Assembly (NCBI GenBank): GCA_041399155.1
Contig: JAWKTI010000002.1
Span: 806,001 to 870,000, forward strand
Origin: Zavarzinella sp.
Lineage (GTDB): Bacteria > Planctomycetota > Planctomycetia > Gemmatales > Gemmataceae
Reading direction: 5' to 3'
DNA length: 64,000 nt
Each line of letters begins with the position of its first letter. The first letter of the stretch is position 1. Below the pieces are notes generated by a model. That model was given only the letters and a program-made list of their open reading frames with translations. It did not search any database and was not told the DNA's origin. Both the position numbers and the translations under genes were made by a program. Of the stretch, positions 10,449 to 20,363 are shown piece after piece.

Positions 10449-12985
10449 TTATTCCGAATCAATCGGTACGGAGTCTGGTGCCTCACCATGTGGTGAACTG
10501 TTATCATCCGAAGGCAAGCGTACCAGAACTGATCGTAACCGACCTTGCACTAGCGGAGGTAAAACTCGCCGTATCTCATCAAGGCGTCGCTTCAAATCAA
10601 TTAACGAATATAGGATTTCTGGAACCACGACGCTATTAACAAGTAGATCAAGAGTGCCAAGGTGCCCAGAAATGATCGATGATTGGATAATCGCCCGCAT
10701 GGCGACTACGCGACGATCGGTTTGGAGATCTTCCCGGTTCACTTGCTGGAGCAGAAATCGCTGAATTGAGATTTGGAATTCCTCTGACCCCTGTCGAATT
10801 AATTCCAGTATTGTCAAGCAAAATTGTTCAAGTTCATCATTGGCAAAGTTCGTGAAAATATAACCCAGCCAAGTTGGGTTTTCTTGGATCCAAATCATAT
10901 CTTGTACCACGATCATGCCAAGCCCAACTGCTGTTCGAAATTGGCAGAGCAAGAAATCTCGGCCATCTGGAGATAACTCTCCAATTATTCTTAATTTTTC
11001 AAGCAATGGTGTTGTGGCATCTTCATCAGCTTCGGGCTCAAAATGGGTCAAATCTTCCGAATGATTTTGCTCTCTCGATGCAAATAGCCAACGGATCGCG
11101 ATTGGATCGAAGGCTGCGTCGATCGCTAGAATGGGCGGTTCCGCGATCCCATCTCGAACTGGGAATCCAGCACGAAGACAATGTGCAACTAATACGTCAA
11201 CAGTATCTTGGTGGTTCCTAAGTAATGTAATTTCGCTCGCAGGACCAGCCTCCAGGAGAGAAATCCGCCAAAGAGCAGTAAAATGTGTCGTAACAAATGC
11301 GAGCGATGATGGAGCACGCTGAGGGCGTCCTAGCAAAGAACTAATCGCTGAGCGATGTGCAAGTTGAGCAGGGATACTAAGCTGGAGCAGACTGATGATT
11401 TCTGAATTATTCCCAAGGTCCCTCGCGTTATATGAAAAAATCTCAGCAGTTACTTGTGCAGCTGACCACCAGGCTAGTGAGGCGATTATTGTTGCATCCG
11501 AAATGTGTGAATTTACTTCCAGTGTCTGGACATAATGTTGCGCAACAGTGTGCAGAAAATGCCATGTCTTGCCGCGAGGAGTGGATTTTGCGTCTGCTGT
11601 AGTGAATCCGCTAAGAATGTCAGCGACTCTTGAGCAAGCCTCTGTTTGACTTTCGGAAGGTACTATACTAGGCATGCTTAAGAAAACGCGGCAAAAATGG
11701 TAGCACTTCAACGGGTGAGCAAAGTCATCTGCCCAAGTTGAGATCTCGTTCCATACACCTACATTACCGTGAATTAAAGTCCATGCCCGCACAAGGGATT
11801 CAATAGCAAATGGTGCGGCTAAAGGAAGGTGGCCGAATCTTTGGTAATACCTCTCAAGGGATTCTGTTAGAGTTTTCTCGGAAACCTAGATTTGAATTAA
11901 TTCTTCGGAGCTATTTCTGGGTAAGCTGTAACATGTAATGGGGATGCTTTCGAGTAAGCCTATACGTGGCTCAAGTAGTTGCCTTAACGCCACATTGATT
12001 TCCTCCTCCCATCGAGCTCCGTGTGCTTGGTGAAGTCGAGCGAGAGCAAAGAGGAAATCTTTCGACATTGCTGTAACTAATGCACGGGCGGCAGTGCGAA
12101 ACTTAACATTGTCCGTATGGGTTATGTCCGGTGTTAACTCTTCTGCTGCCTTGAGAGTGTTTGGCGTAAAGAAATGTGTAATTGTTACTTCAGAATGAAA
12201 CAGATGCTTCATCGCTGCGTTTCGCACAATGGCAGAAGAGTGAAACAAAAAGTCCGGAATATAGTGTGCCTCGTCCGGTTCGCCGTCTTGAGACGTTCTC
12301 AGAAACATCCATGGACCGAAAGAATAGTTAATCAGTTGTGGATGAGATGAATCAACTAGAGCTGATAAAGCAGTGGCATTGGGTTCAAAATCAGAAGACT
12401 TACTAATACCTAATTCAGCTAACACAGTGCCAAAGCGAACACTTAGTTCTTGGTGAAGGAATGCAGTTTTGACTGTTAAGCGGCGAAAGTTTTTTATTTG
12501 TTCTCGATACTCATGAACTATTGGTTGCTCCAACTCTACCTCGATAATAGCAGACATGATGTCATCGTATTCTTCGACAGTTACCTCTAGTTTTTCTGTG
12601 ATAGCGACACGTGAATCATTCGAACGCTGGATATCTTGGAATTGAGACGCTTTCAGTAAGGCGAATGTGAGCAAAAGGCGGGGGATGTCAGCTGCAGCGA
12701 CAGTGCAGGCAGCATGCGGCAGGTTGCGAGGAGAAGGCGGTAGGAATTCGCTCACGCACCATTTCGTCAAAGACATCCTCACCTCCCCGTCAAATCTGGC
12801 ATCATGCCAAACTTGCATCAGAAATTGTCCGATAGCCTCTACCACACAAGTGAAATATCGCAACCCAATTGTGACTGGTGGCGTTGTAGGCTCTTGTCCA
12901 CAGAAGAGTCCTGGGTCCAAGCAACAATCATGAACATACCGACAAATATCGCGAAGCTCTTGACCAGGAGGGAAGTCAATATGTC
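10449..12985 (-). pseudogene. 3' part of a very large PIN-like protein gene, split by IS66 and carrying an in-frame TAG
   Basis: This is the downstream part of a gene whose upstream part is at 15735-16650. The frame is open from the IS66 junction (HIDFPPGQELRDICRYVHDC) to a TAG at 11886-11888, stays open after it through 31 codons into the 447-residue frame starting GTG at 11792, and ends at 10449. I therefore treat both as one gene, though a separate second gene starting at 11792 cannot be excluded (no good ribosome binding site there). The product is all-helical in appearance, with no family I recognise in this half and no membrane segments. Residues before HIDF in published-looking antisense ORFs come from IS66 and are not part of it. 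Confidence 0.6.
12979..12985. repeat. target-site duplication, left copy (ATATGTC)
   Basis: ATATGTC precedes the left end of the IS66 element and is repeated directly after its right end at 15735-15741. IS66 elements normally duplicate 8 bp; seven bases match exactly here and the eighth differs. Confidence 0.8.
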
Positions 12986-13057
12986 GTATCCGTTCGGTGA
13001 ACGACTGTCTTGTGTAGCGTGGTAAGCTGCTGGTTTCTTGTTTCAAGGAGATCAGTG

Positions 13058-13558
13058 ATGCTGAAGAATCGTCGCAATTTAGAACTGGAACAATCTTGGC
13101 GAGTGCATTTGCAGCAGCAATTGACAAGTGGGTTTTCGATTGCGGAATACTGTCGTCAGCAGAGTTTGAGTGCGATTCAATTTTATTTTTGGAAACGAAC
13201 CATTATGCAGCGAGAACAGGAGATTATTTCGATACAGCCCAAGTCGTTTGCTGGTAAAGCAGAACCAATGCCGTCAAAATCTTCCGCTGGTAAACGACAG
13301 GTGGCACCAAAGGTGGCAGCGGGTGAAACTGCCCAGGCATCAGCACCAGTCAACCATCAGCCCGGTGCACCAACAAGCAAGGAAGCAGAACCGCCCGCGT
13401 TCATCCCGGTCGTTTTTCAACATCTCAAGGTTCCACAATATAGCGATACGCCGATCGAGATTATTCTGTCTGGTCAACAAACGATCCGCGTACGGGCGGG
13501 ATGCGATCGGCAATTACTAGCAGAAATCGTTCACCTGCTGGGAGAATCATCATGCTGA
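13058..13558 (+). CDS. tnpA: IS66 accessory protein TnpA
   Basis: The 166-residue accessory protein of IS66 elements. The N-terminal helix-turn-helix-like half (QSWRVHLQQQLTSGFSIAEY, FYFWKR) is typical of the OrfA/TnpA family, which is needed for transposition but whose exact role is unclear. A Pro/Ala-rich linker follows, then a C-terminal beta-rich tail. ATG at 13058 is preceded by AAGGAG at ideal spacing. The end overlaps the tnpB start. A nearly identical truncated copy lies at 16723. Confidence 0.88.
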   Translation: MLKNRRNLELEQSWRVHLQQQLTSGFSIAEYCRQQSLSAIQFYFWKRTIMQREQEIISIQPKSFAGKAEPMPSKSSAGKRQVAPKVAAGETAQASAPVNHQPGAPTSKEAEPPAFIPVVFQHLKVPQYSDTPIEIILSGQQTIRVRAGCDRQLLAEIVHLLGESSC

Positions 13559-13902
13559 ATCTGCCCGACAGCGTGCGTGTATTCGTGGCCACGCATCCCG
13601 TGGATATGCGGCGAAGTTTTGATGGCTTGTGTTTCCTGGTTCAGCAATATTTGGGTCAGGATCCGTTGTCTGGTGATCTGTTTGTCTTCCGCAATCGCCG
13701 TGGCGACTGCTTGAAATTGCTCTGGTGGGATCGTGATGGCCTGGCCATCTGGTACAAACGCCTGGAACAAGGCAACTTTCTGTTTCCGAAAGATCCCAGT
13801 GCCGTTCTGACGTTGACCGGCATTGATCTGCAACTGATTCTGCAGGGAATCGATCTGAGTAAGGTTCAACGTCAGCATCGTTATCAGCGACCAGCCGACT
13901 GA
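13552..13902 (+). CDS. tnpB: IS66 accessory protein TnpB
   Basis: A 116-residue protein of the IS66 OrfB/TnpB family, recognised by VDMRRSFDGLCFLVQQYLGQ, LFVFRNRRGDCLKLLWWDRD and GLAIWYKRLEQGNF. It is full length for the family (about 115 residues). ATG at 13552 overlaps the end of tnpA by seven bases and has GGGAGAA upstream, suggesting translational coupling. It is unrelated to the RNA-guided TnpB nucleases that share the name. Confidence 0.93.
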   Translation: MLNLPDSVRVFVATHPVDMRRSFDGLCFLVQQYLGQDPLSGDLFVFRNRRGDCLKLLWWDRDGLAIWYKRLEQGNFLFPKDPSAVLTLTGIDLQLILQGIDLSKVQRQHRYQRPAD

Positions 13903-14002
13903 AGATTTCACTGGCAAATCAGTTCTCAATTGATTTCAGAAAAAATATCAAAATTCTCCATGATTGATTGATAGTTTTTGCTACCTCGCGCGTCTTAATA
14001 GT

Positions 14003-15623
14003 ATGAGCGAGTCATCGGCTGATCACGATCCTTCTCTACCCGTTGACCTCGGTCAGTGTCATGAAATAATTCGGACAATTTCCGAAAAGTATCTGCAGCA
14101 ACAAGCACTGATTGAATCCCTTCAGAACCAGATCAACAACCTGATGCGATCTGGTCGGAATCAGAAACGGGAATATTTTGACCCGGGCCAAGGGGAGTTA
14201 TTTGAAGAGCCGGAACCGGAACCAGAGCCTGTTATCGAACTCGAACCTGAACCAGTTATCGAGCCAGAATCGCCAACTCGTCGCAAAGGTCATGGACGCA
14301 AGCGGCCACTGACAGATTTGCCTCGGCAGCGGGTAGTGATTGATCTTGAGCCGGAACAGAAAACCTGCTCCTGCTGTCACCAGCCGCTGACAAGAATTGG
14401 CGAAGTGATCAGTAGTCGTTACGAATACAAACCTGCTTCAATATTTGTGATGGAGTTTGCCCGTCAGAAATATGCCTGTCAACGTTGCCTTGATCGCCGG
14501 CCTGCGGATAACAACCCTGTACCCGTCAATGACTTGATCCGCGTGGCAGAACCACCTGCAAATCCGATTCCCAAGGGAAATGCTGGACCTGGGTTACTGG
14601 CTTTTATTCTGGTCAGTAAGTTTGTTGATCATCTGCCGCTGCACCGGCTCGAACGATTGTTTCAGCGAGCCGCTCTGAAGTTATCTCGCTCTACAATGTG
14701 CAGTTGGCTGGGCGATGTCGCGCAATTGCTGGAGCCACTTTATTGCTGGATGCTGGCGGATCTCTTGCAATCCCGGGTAATTCATATCGATGAAACCAGT
14801 TTGCCACTGCAGAAAAAAGATAATCAGCGTCAGTTGCATCCCGCCCGCATGTGGGTAGCGATTGGTGATGCACTGCATCCGCATCTGATTTATGACTTCA
14901 CACTGAGCAAAGCACGCGCAGGGCCAGAAGCACTGCTGAATGATTACAACGGCTACTTGCATGCGGATGCAGCCAACTTGTACGACCAGTTGTACACCCG
15001 GCAAAATATGACCGAGGTGGCGTGCTGGGCACATGCGCGGCGCAAGTTTCATGAGGCCCAGATTACGGCACCGCTGCAGGCTGCGCGGGCCATGGTGCTG
15101 ATCAGCAAACTGTATCGGATTGAAAAGGAGATTAAGAAGGATCTGGCTGAGCAGTCCTGGGAATTGTCTGTGCAGGAAGCGTCTCGAGTGCAGATTCGCC
15201 AGGAAAAAGCAATTCCCGTGTTGAAAGAATTGCACGATTGGCTGCATGCGGAGGCACCAAAGTTGTTGCCCAAAGCCCGATTGCCAAAGCGGTGAACTAT
15301 GCGTTGCGCCATTGGCAGGCCCTGCACCGATATACCGAGCAGGGGTATTTGAATATTGATAATAATGCCGCGGAGCGGCATTGCGAGTGATTGCCCTGGG
15401 ACGCAAGAACTGGCTGTTTGCAGGCAGTGAACAAGGCGGTCGCAATGCAGCCATCATCTACAGCATCGTGCAATCGTGCCTGCACGCGGGTGTGGAGCCG
15501 CAGGCCTACCTGACCGATATCCTGGCAAAACTGCCCACCTGGCCCAAGGATCGCCTGAGCGAGCTATCCCCTGCAGCCTGGAAACCTCAACAATTCGACA
15601 ACAACAATCCCACACCATCCTGA
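14003..15623 (+). pseudogene. tnpC: IS66 transposase TnpC, two frameshifts
   Basis: The DDE transposase of the element. It has an N-terminal leucine-zipper-like helix, a Glu/Pro-rich stretch (EEPEPEPEPVIELEPEP), a zinc-binding segment (CSCCHQPL...CQRCLDRRP), and the catalytic core with VIHIDETSL and YLHADAANLYDQ. Two one-base losses break the 3' end. CCCAAAGCCC at 15270-15279 ends the first frame at 15295; the next frame gives SPIAKAVNYALRHWQAL and IDNNAAER, then GAGCGGCATTG near 15377 ends it; the third frame gives LGRKNWLFAGSEQGGRNAA and runs to 15623. Adding one A and one G restores a normal IS66 protein. Start ATG at 14003 follows an AT-rich spacer. Confidence 0.88.
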
Positions 15624-15734
15624 ATCCATCTACCCGATTCTAAACAATTGCGAAATCTCAACGAGCTCTGCAAGTTGTGAGAAACTCAACTCACGGATGT
15701 ATGAAATCAGAACAGTCGTTCACTGAACGGGTAC

Positions 15735-15741
15735 ATATGTC
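15735..15741. repeat. target-site duplication, right copy (ATATGTC)
   Basis: Direct repeat of 12979-12985 at the outer right border of the IS66 element. The two copies define the element ends. Confidence 0.8.
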
Positions 15742-16650
15742 TGCTTGCGAACTCTATCAGGATCTCTGGCTTAGGCACCATGAAGCGGTATCGCCACTTG
15801 GCTAACTGGAGCCAGGCATCGCTAAATTCTGCGATGTTCAATTTCCCATTTTTAGCGAGAGTAACTAGCAATTGCTCGGCTCCGAAGGCTTGTCCATCTT
15901 GACCATTGCGAGCATTGAGTAATTTTGTCTGAAGAAAGCGGTCATCAGCTAACAGGGGGATCTGGTGCTGATCGGCAAGTAGTAGAGCATCGAGGGTCGG
16001 ATGGATTTCAGCAGAATCGGTCAGGCCTTCAGCTTCTATCATAGGTTCAGGATGATTCGGCATAGTAGGTTTTACACGCTCATCCGACGTCAACATCCCG
16101 CGGAGTTCCCTGCTCCAATTCATCCGTTGAGCCCGCCGATCAACACCCAGCAATTCTTGGCGCATTGATTCAATATCACCCGGATCTAGATAAAACTTAA
16201 TGCCTGTGACGAACTTATCAAGCAGGCCAGCTTTGTGCACAGTTACCAAGGTTGATAGTCCAACCCTGATCCCACTCAATGCCGCGGTATGGAACATCGC
16301 GCCATCGCTAGTTGGGCGGTGGCACATTTGCAGTAAGCGATCCGTTTCTGCTCTTGATAGCTGTCCGACCCGCTTCAGCCAATTCACGGCATCGGCCAGA
16401 TGAAAGTGAGCAGGTTTTTCTTCCAGATGATGCTCGTCAAGTGTGGGCAGAGTATTGGAAGTCATAGAAAGTGAGCGGAGACTTCCTTGATCGACAGCAG
16501 CGAGGATAGCCCGTCTAGCAGCAATTTCAGAGGGCTGGTGAGGTTGAATTGTTCGATATTCTTCAAGAAACTGCTCGAGGTACCTTGCAGGGAAAAGGAT
16601 TTGACCAAAAAAGGTGAGGGTGCGATCAAGGAGGCCAAGTCTGTGCAAGG
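15735..16650 (-). pseudogene. 5' part of the split PIN-like protein gene (N-terminus missing)
   Basis: About 305 codons remain, from 16650 (junction with a second IS66 copy) to the insertion at 15735. The segment LGLLDRTLTFFGQILFPARY looks like the start of one PIN-like fold, and a second is clearer: GIRVGLSTLVTVHKAGLLDK followed by LDALLLADQHQIPLLADDRF and a helical end (LLVTLAKNGKLNIAEFSDAW). PIN domains are Mg-dependent RNases or their inactive relatives; the acidic pairs (LDALLLAD, ADDRF) are present. If the IS66 element and one duplication are removed, EILIEFASRHIDFPPGQE reads straight through into the 3' part. The original protein would exceed 1,100 residues. Assignment as PIN-like is by eye and should be checked by profile search. 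Confidence 0.55.
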
Positions 16651-17066
16651 GTATCCGTTCGGTGAATGACTGTCTTGTGTAGCGTGGTAAGCTGCTGGTT
16701 TCTTGTTTCAAGGAGATCAGTGATGCTGAAGAATCGTCGCAATTTAGTACTGGAACAATCTTGGCGAATGCATTTGCAGCAGCAATTGACAAGTGGGTTT
16801 TCGATTGCGGAATACTGTCGTCAGCAGAGTTTGAGTGCGATTCAATTTTATTTTTGGAAACGAACCATTATGCAGCGAGAACAGGAGATTATTTCGATAC
16901 AGCCCAAGTCGTTTGCTGGTAAAGCAGAACCAATGCCGTCAAAATCTTCCGCTGGTAAACGACAGGTGGCACCAAAGGTGGCAGCGGGTGAAACTGCCCA
17001 GGCATCAGCACCAGTCAACCATCAGCCAGGTGCACCAACAAGCAAGGAAGCAGAACTGCCCGCGTT
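16651..17066 (+). mobile_element. truncated second copy of the same IS66-family element
   Basis: The left end (GTATCCGTTCGGTGAATGAC) and first 416 bases match 12986-13400 with only a handful of substitutions. The copy stops exactly where the next IS66-type element begins (17067). No right end is present, so it was removed by a deletion or by the neighbouring insertion. Confidence 0.88.
16723..17066 (+). pseudogene. tnpA: IS66 TnpA fragment
   Basis: The first 114 or so codons of tnpA, almost identical to 13058 onward, with a few substitutions (Glu to Val, Arg to Met, Pro to Leu). The frame runs into the next element and stops at once. Confidence 0.85.
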
Positions 17067-18588
17067 GTAACCGTTCACTTATGTTGTTGCAAGTTTCGGT
17101 GCAGGTTTGCCTTTCCGGTGTGCGTTGATCGCTTCTTCCAGATAATCTAATACGTTTCTCCCCTGTAGTTTCAATGTTTCACATACCGTCAGGATTCGCT
17201 CTGCGAACCGACAGCCACGAGCACTTTGAGAACCAAAGCTGCGTCGCCGCCACAACACAGCGCGACGTTGTACACGCTCCGCATCATTATTCGTTGGCGG
17301 AACATGCTCATGGTCGACAAACAGCCATAAACGCCTTTCTACTTTGGCCACCCTCTCGCAAAACCCTGCAACTGTTTGGTCCTTACTACCTTGCCCCTGT
17401 TTCAGCAGCGTGCGTACGCGTTCCTTCAACGGTTTCATCCGCTGTTGCAATGTTTGGCGACTTATCTGATGATCTCTCGTAAAAATATGCCATAGCTCAA
17501 ATATTTCCTTGTGTAATTCAAGCCAGTGATCCACGAGTTTTGTCGCTCGCTTACTTCGTTTGGACAATGCCTCCCAGTTGCGTTTCAAATGTGCCCAACA
17601 TAATTGATGGCTATCTTCAGGAAGGTTCTTCACATATACCTTCCAGCGATCCGTACTGACAAATCCAGGGAGTGCTTCACCCATAAACGTTTTCAATGCA
17701 TCAATATTGCGACGTGCATGAATGAGAAATACTACGATATGAATCTTTGCCGCAATCGCTGTCCATAACCAGCGTTTGTGGCCCGCCTCTTTCCAGCCCG
17801 TTTCATCAAACCCCTTTACATCAGCGTTTTTAACTTTCTCACGAGCTTCCTCATAAGGTGCGTCCAATGCCGGAATTGCCTCGGCTTCCAGATTGCTGAT
17901 GGTTCCCAAGGATATGTCTATGCCAAAAATCGTTTTGCAAGTTCGTTCGATTGACCGTTTACTCAATCCATCCTGACCCACCATACATAGCAGAGCAGCT
18001 GTCAATCGAGGACCGGTGCAATGGTTGCGGTACTCGGCAGGAATGGTCATCGCCGTTGTGTGTCCACAATCAGCACATTTCCGGGAATGACCTTCATATT
18101 GTGTTACGATTAAAGGCTGCTGTGGCAGTTCAACTTGCTGATGAATCCTGGGTTCAGGTAGATTCGGACAGCCAACAAGTGATTTGTGGCAGCGAGAACA
18201 GGTTTCTGGCACGAACTTGATAAAGGAGTCCACACTTTCAGGAGGCAAGGGTTTTCGCAGATTTGCCTTGTGACCATGTTGTGCCCCGCGTTTGCGACCA
18301 GTCGGCTTTTGGGAAGCTAATTTTTCTTTTTCTGCAGGTTCTTGCTTGTTAGGCGGTTTCAGCTTGTCTTCCAGATCACGAATGCGAGCTTCCATCGCCA
18401 GTATTGTCTTTTGTTGTTGCTGAATAATTTGTTGCTGATCCATCAGCTGTTGTTGCAGCAAATGAACCTGCTTGAGCAATTGCTGGCACCCAGGACATTC
18501 GGAATTGAACGACTCGATTTCCATCACCGGATTATAGAAAATGGCTGAAATTTGCGAAAGGCCAATTCCCGAACCGGTGAACGGTTAC
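17067..18588 (-). mobile_element. single-gene IS66-type element, different from the first
   Basis: About 1.52 kb, bounded by a 12-bp perfect inverted repeat, GTAACCGTTCAC at 17067-17078 and its complement at 18577-18588. It carries one transposase and no tnpA or tnpB, like the one-gene branch of IS66. The left flank is IS66 tnpA sequence and the right flank is the interior of an IS5-type transposase. The two flanks belong to different elements and no target duplication is seen, so a deletion or recombination followed insertion. Confidence 0.85.
17079..18524 (-). CDS. IS66-family transposase (single-ORF type)
   Basis: An intact 481-residue DDE transposase. It starts with a Gln-rich leucine-zipper coiled coil (LLKQVHLLQQQLMDQQQIIQ, residues about 15-60). 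A Lys-rich linker with GRKRGAQHGHKANLRKPLPP follows, then zinc ribbons (CSRCHKSL, CADCGH), and the catalytic core with VKGFDETGWKEAGHKRWLWT, FVSTDRWKVY and the C-terminal NNDAERVQRRAVLWRRRSFG (catalytic Glu region). ATG at 18524 is preceded by GTG at 18527 as an alternative. The gene fills the element. The frame is undamaged, so this is the best candidate for an active transposase in the window. Confidence 0.92.
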   Translation of the reverse strand: MEIESFNSECPGCQQLLKQVHLLQQQLMDQQQIIQQQQKTILAMEARIRDLEDKLKPPNKQEPAEKEKLASQKPTGRKRGAQHGHKANLRKPLPPESVDSFIKFVPETCSRCHKSLVGCPNLPEPRIHQQVELPQQPLIVTQYEGHSRKCADCGHTTAMTIPAEYRNHCTGPRLTAALLCMVGQDGLSKRSIERTCKTIFGIDISLGTISNLEAEAIPALDAPYEEAREKVKNADVKGFDETGWKEAGHKRWLWTAIAAKIHIVVFLIHARRNIDALKTFMGEALPGFVSTDRWKVYVKNLPEDSHQLCWAHLKRNWEALSKRSKRATKLVDHWLELHKEIFELWHIFTRDHQISRQTLQQRMKPLKERVRTLLKQGQGSKDQTVAGFCERVAKVERRLWLFVDHEHVPPTNNDAERVQRRAVLWRRRSFGSQSARGCRFAERILTVCETLKLQGRNVLDYLEEAINAHRKGKPAPKLATT

Positions 18589-19177
18589 CAATGTTTTTCA
18601 GCGACTTTTTGAGGACATGCCGAAAGATACACCACTGGAAAACATCAAACGAATATTCATCGATAGCTCAGTAGTTCGAGCACATCAACATGCTGCTGGC
18701 GCGGCAAAAACTGGTGACGACGATGATCAGGATCTTGGGAGAAGTAGAGGGGGATTGAGTACGAAGATTCACGTTGCATGTCTTGACGAAAACACGTTAA
18801 TCGCAGTGGAAGTAACTCCTGGACAAGCTGGAGATGCACCTGAATTCGACAATCTGTTTGATGAAAGCATCATACAAGTTCCTGATATCGAGGAAGTTGT
18901 TGCAGATAAAGCTTATGATAGCGATCGTATCCGATCAAAAGTGATCGAAGAAGGGGATATTCCAGTACATATCCCAAACAAATCAACTGCGAAGGAAGAA
19001 TGGCCAATCGACAAAGAAGCTTACAGAAGCCGTAACAAAATAGAAAGATTCTTTAATAAATTGAAGCAATTTCGAAGAATTGCAACTCAATACGACAAAC
19101 TGTCAGACTGCTTTCTGAGCTTCATTCATCTGGCTGCTACGTTCATCAAATGCCGTTCATTCGTCAACAGAACCTAG
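18589..19177 (+). pseudogene. IS5-family transposase, 3' part
   Basis: The frame is already open at the junction with the preceding element (NVFQRLFEDMPKDTPLENIK) and encodes the catalytic core of an IS5/IS427-type DDE transposase. Visible blocks are IFIDSSVVRAHQHAAGAAKT, GGLSTKIHVACLDENTL, VVADKAYDSDRIR and RNKIERFFNKLKQFRRIATQYDK, which carry the D, D and E of the triad. The first 130 or so codons are missing, cut off by the IS66-type element at 18588. The C-terminus is complete. It is not functional alone. Confidence 0.88.
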
Positions 19178-19195
19178 CTTCGACATTGAGACTAG

Positions 19196-19210
19196 AGTAT
19201 ACTGTATACT
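19196..19210. repeat. perfect 7-bp palindrome AGTATAC-T-GTATACT
   Basis: A perfect inverted repeat with one-base spacer lies 19 bases after the IS5-type transposase stop. A second small stem (CGCTT-TCGAG-AAGCG at 19233-19247) between an A-run and a T-run follows and may act as a terminator or element end. No regulator can be named. Confidence 0.4.
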
Positions 19211-19361
19211 AGACCCCATTGTCAAGACCACAAAAACGCTTTCGAGAAGCGATTTTCTAATTTCATGATGTATTGCTGCAACGTCCTTTCACCAGAACAC
19301 TCCAGGAAGTTGCCGTCGAAACATCATCCCTTCTCATGGACTTCTTTCGGGATCCAGCATA

Positions 19362-20011
19362 CCAATGGGCAGCCAGCTCCGCGTGGACCTCGGCAATCGC
19401 AGCGAAGAAGCCATCGCGGCGCTGCGCCATCACGCCGGCGCCAAACGAGCCCGCGCGGCGGAAATCGAGGCCGACGATCCCGAACTCATCGCAGCCAGCC
19501 GCGGAGTGGACGGCCACGCGATCACGCTAAACCTGCTGGGACGTTTCCTCGCCCGTGCCCACGGTGGTGACGTCCGCCGGCGCGACATGGTGAAGTTCAA
19601 GGAAGCAGACCGCAAGGGACAAGGCGGCACGACCTTCAAGATGCTTGCCGCGTTTGAGAACTGGTTTGACAAGTGCGGCGAATTCGGCGCGCGTCGTCTA
19701 CTCACCATCCTGCGATTGATCAGCCTGTTGATCGTCCCGCAGAATGGGGATGCCTAGGAGTACTGCGAAACCCACCTGTCATCGCCGGGCTGACCGACCT
19801 GTTATTCATGAACAGGCTGGATCAGAGCACTGGACAGGCGAAGGGATATCCAATCCCTGATGAGAATTGGAATACTGCGTCTTCGTTTTTCGCCGATTTT
19901 GGGCTTCTGGCAATTCACGCTGACATCAATTCGGAAACGGCGATCGATTGCCATCCTCTGATTCGCGAACACTTTGCTCATCACATGCTCAAAAGCCAAG
20001 TTGACGCCTGA
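19362..20011 (+). pseudogene. STAND-type NTPase fragment (winged-helix region), frameshifted
   Basis: The first frame (to 19757) contains VDGHAITLNLLGRFLARAHG, DMVKFKEADRKGQGG and ARRLLTILRLISL. After a one-base shift near TGTTG at 19726-19730 the other frame continues with DRPAEWGCLGVLRNPPVIAG and ends at 20011 with IDCHPLIREHFAHHM. Together these match the segment after the nucleotide-binding domain in large signalling ATPases of the NB-ARC/NACHT type, of a kind common in planctomycetes, where the block LLGLFDRPA is usual. The P-loop region and the C-terminal repeats are missing. The stretch is visibly more GC-rich than its surroundings and probably came from a different source. Confidence 0.6.
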
Positions 20012-20363
20012 CGATCTGCGCATGACCGGTCGCACTTTGTCTTGTTTCAGGCGGTGCAATTCAAAATCGCTTACCCATAAGACACCCGCGAGTAAATCGA
20101 ATATCGGACAACAAAAATGAAAAAACGCACAATCGTTTTCGAATGACCCCATTTTCTTGTCCGAAATCAAAGAGGCTAGCGTGTAACAAGGTAAGACTCC
20201 GCATCACAACTCATTGAGTTCGTGCAACCGAGTGCAAATGGAACAAGGAACATAACGGTTCCATTTGTGTTGATATGAACTAACTACATCGGTCACGTAT
20301 TCTCGACTGAGTTTGCAAAGTTGGTCATCATTGACTTCGAACATAGTTAGAAGAGATATTGCC
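20012..20363. other. intergenic, no gene seen
   Basis: About 350 bases between the NTPase fragment and the FHA-LuxR gene. It has short runs such as CCCCATTTTCTTGTCC and is otherwise unremarkable. It may hold the promoter of the FHA-LuxR gene; I could not pick convincing -35/-10 boxes. Confidence 0.4.

Larger units (their letters stand above)
12986..15734 (+). mobile_element. complete IS66-family element (tnpA-tnpB-tnpC)
   Basis: The element is about 2.75 kb. Its ends are imperfect inverted repeats: GTATCCGTTCGGTGAACGAC on the left and, on the complementary strand at the right, GTACCCGTTCAGTGAACGAC. IS66 ends commonly begin with GTA. It carries the three genes of the family in the usual order. 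The flanking ATATGTC duplication, together with the in-frame match of the coding sequence on each side, shows that it inserted into the large minus-strand gene. tnpC is frameshifted, so this copy is probably not autonomous if the sequence is correct. Confidence 0.9.

Noticed and set aside
754..11888. TAG read as an amino acid (recoding) to explain the in-frame TAGs
   Set aside because: Intact genes here (for example sdaA, selD, aspS) end in TAG, so it is a normal stop. No pyrrolysine genes are seen.
11886..13127. The reading frame starting MSIAAANALAKIVPVL at 13127, and its twin starting at 16792
   Set aside because: The first 46 or so residues of both are antisense to IS66 tnpA. Only the part beyond each IS junction belongs to the split gene.
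13552..13902. RNA-guided TnpB nuclease
   Set aside because: The protein is the 115-residue IS66 OrfB type. There is no RuvC motif or omega-RNA-like flank.
14681..15457. A 258-codon minus-strand frame
   Set aside because: It is antisense to IS66 tnpC and has no independent support.
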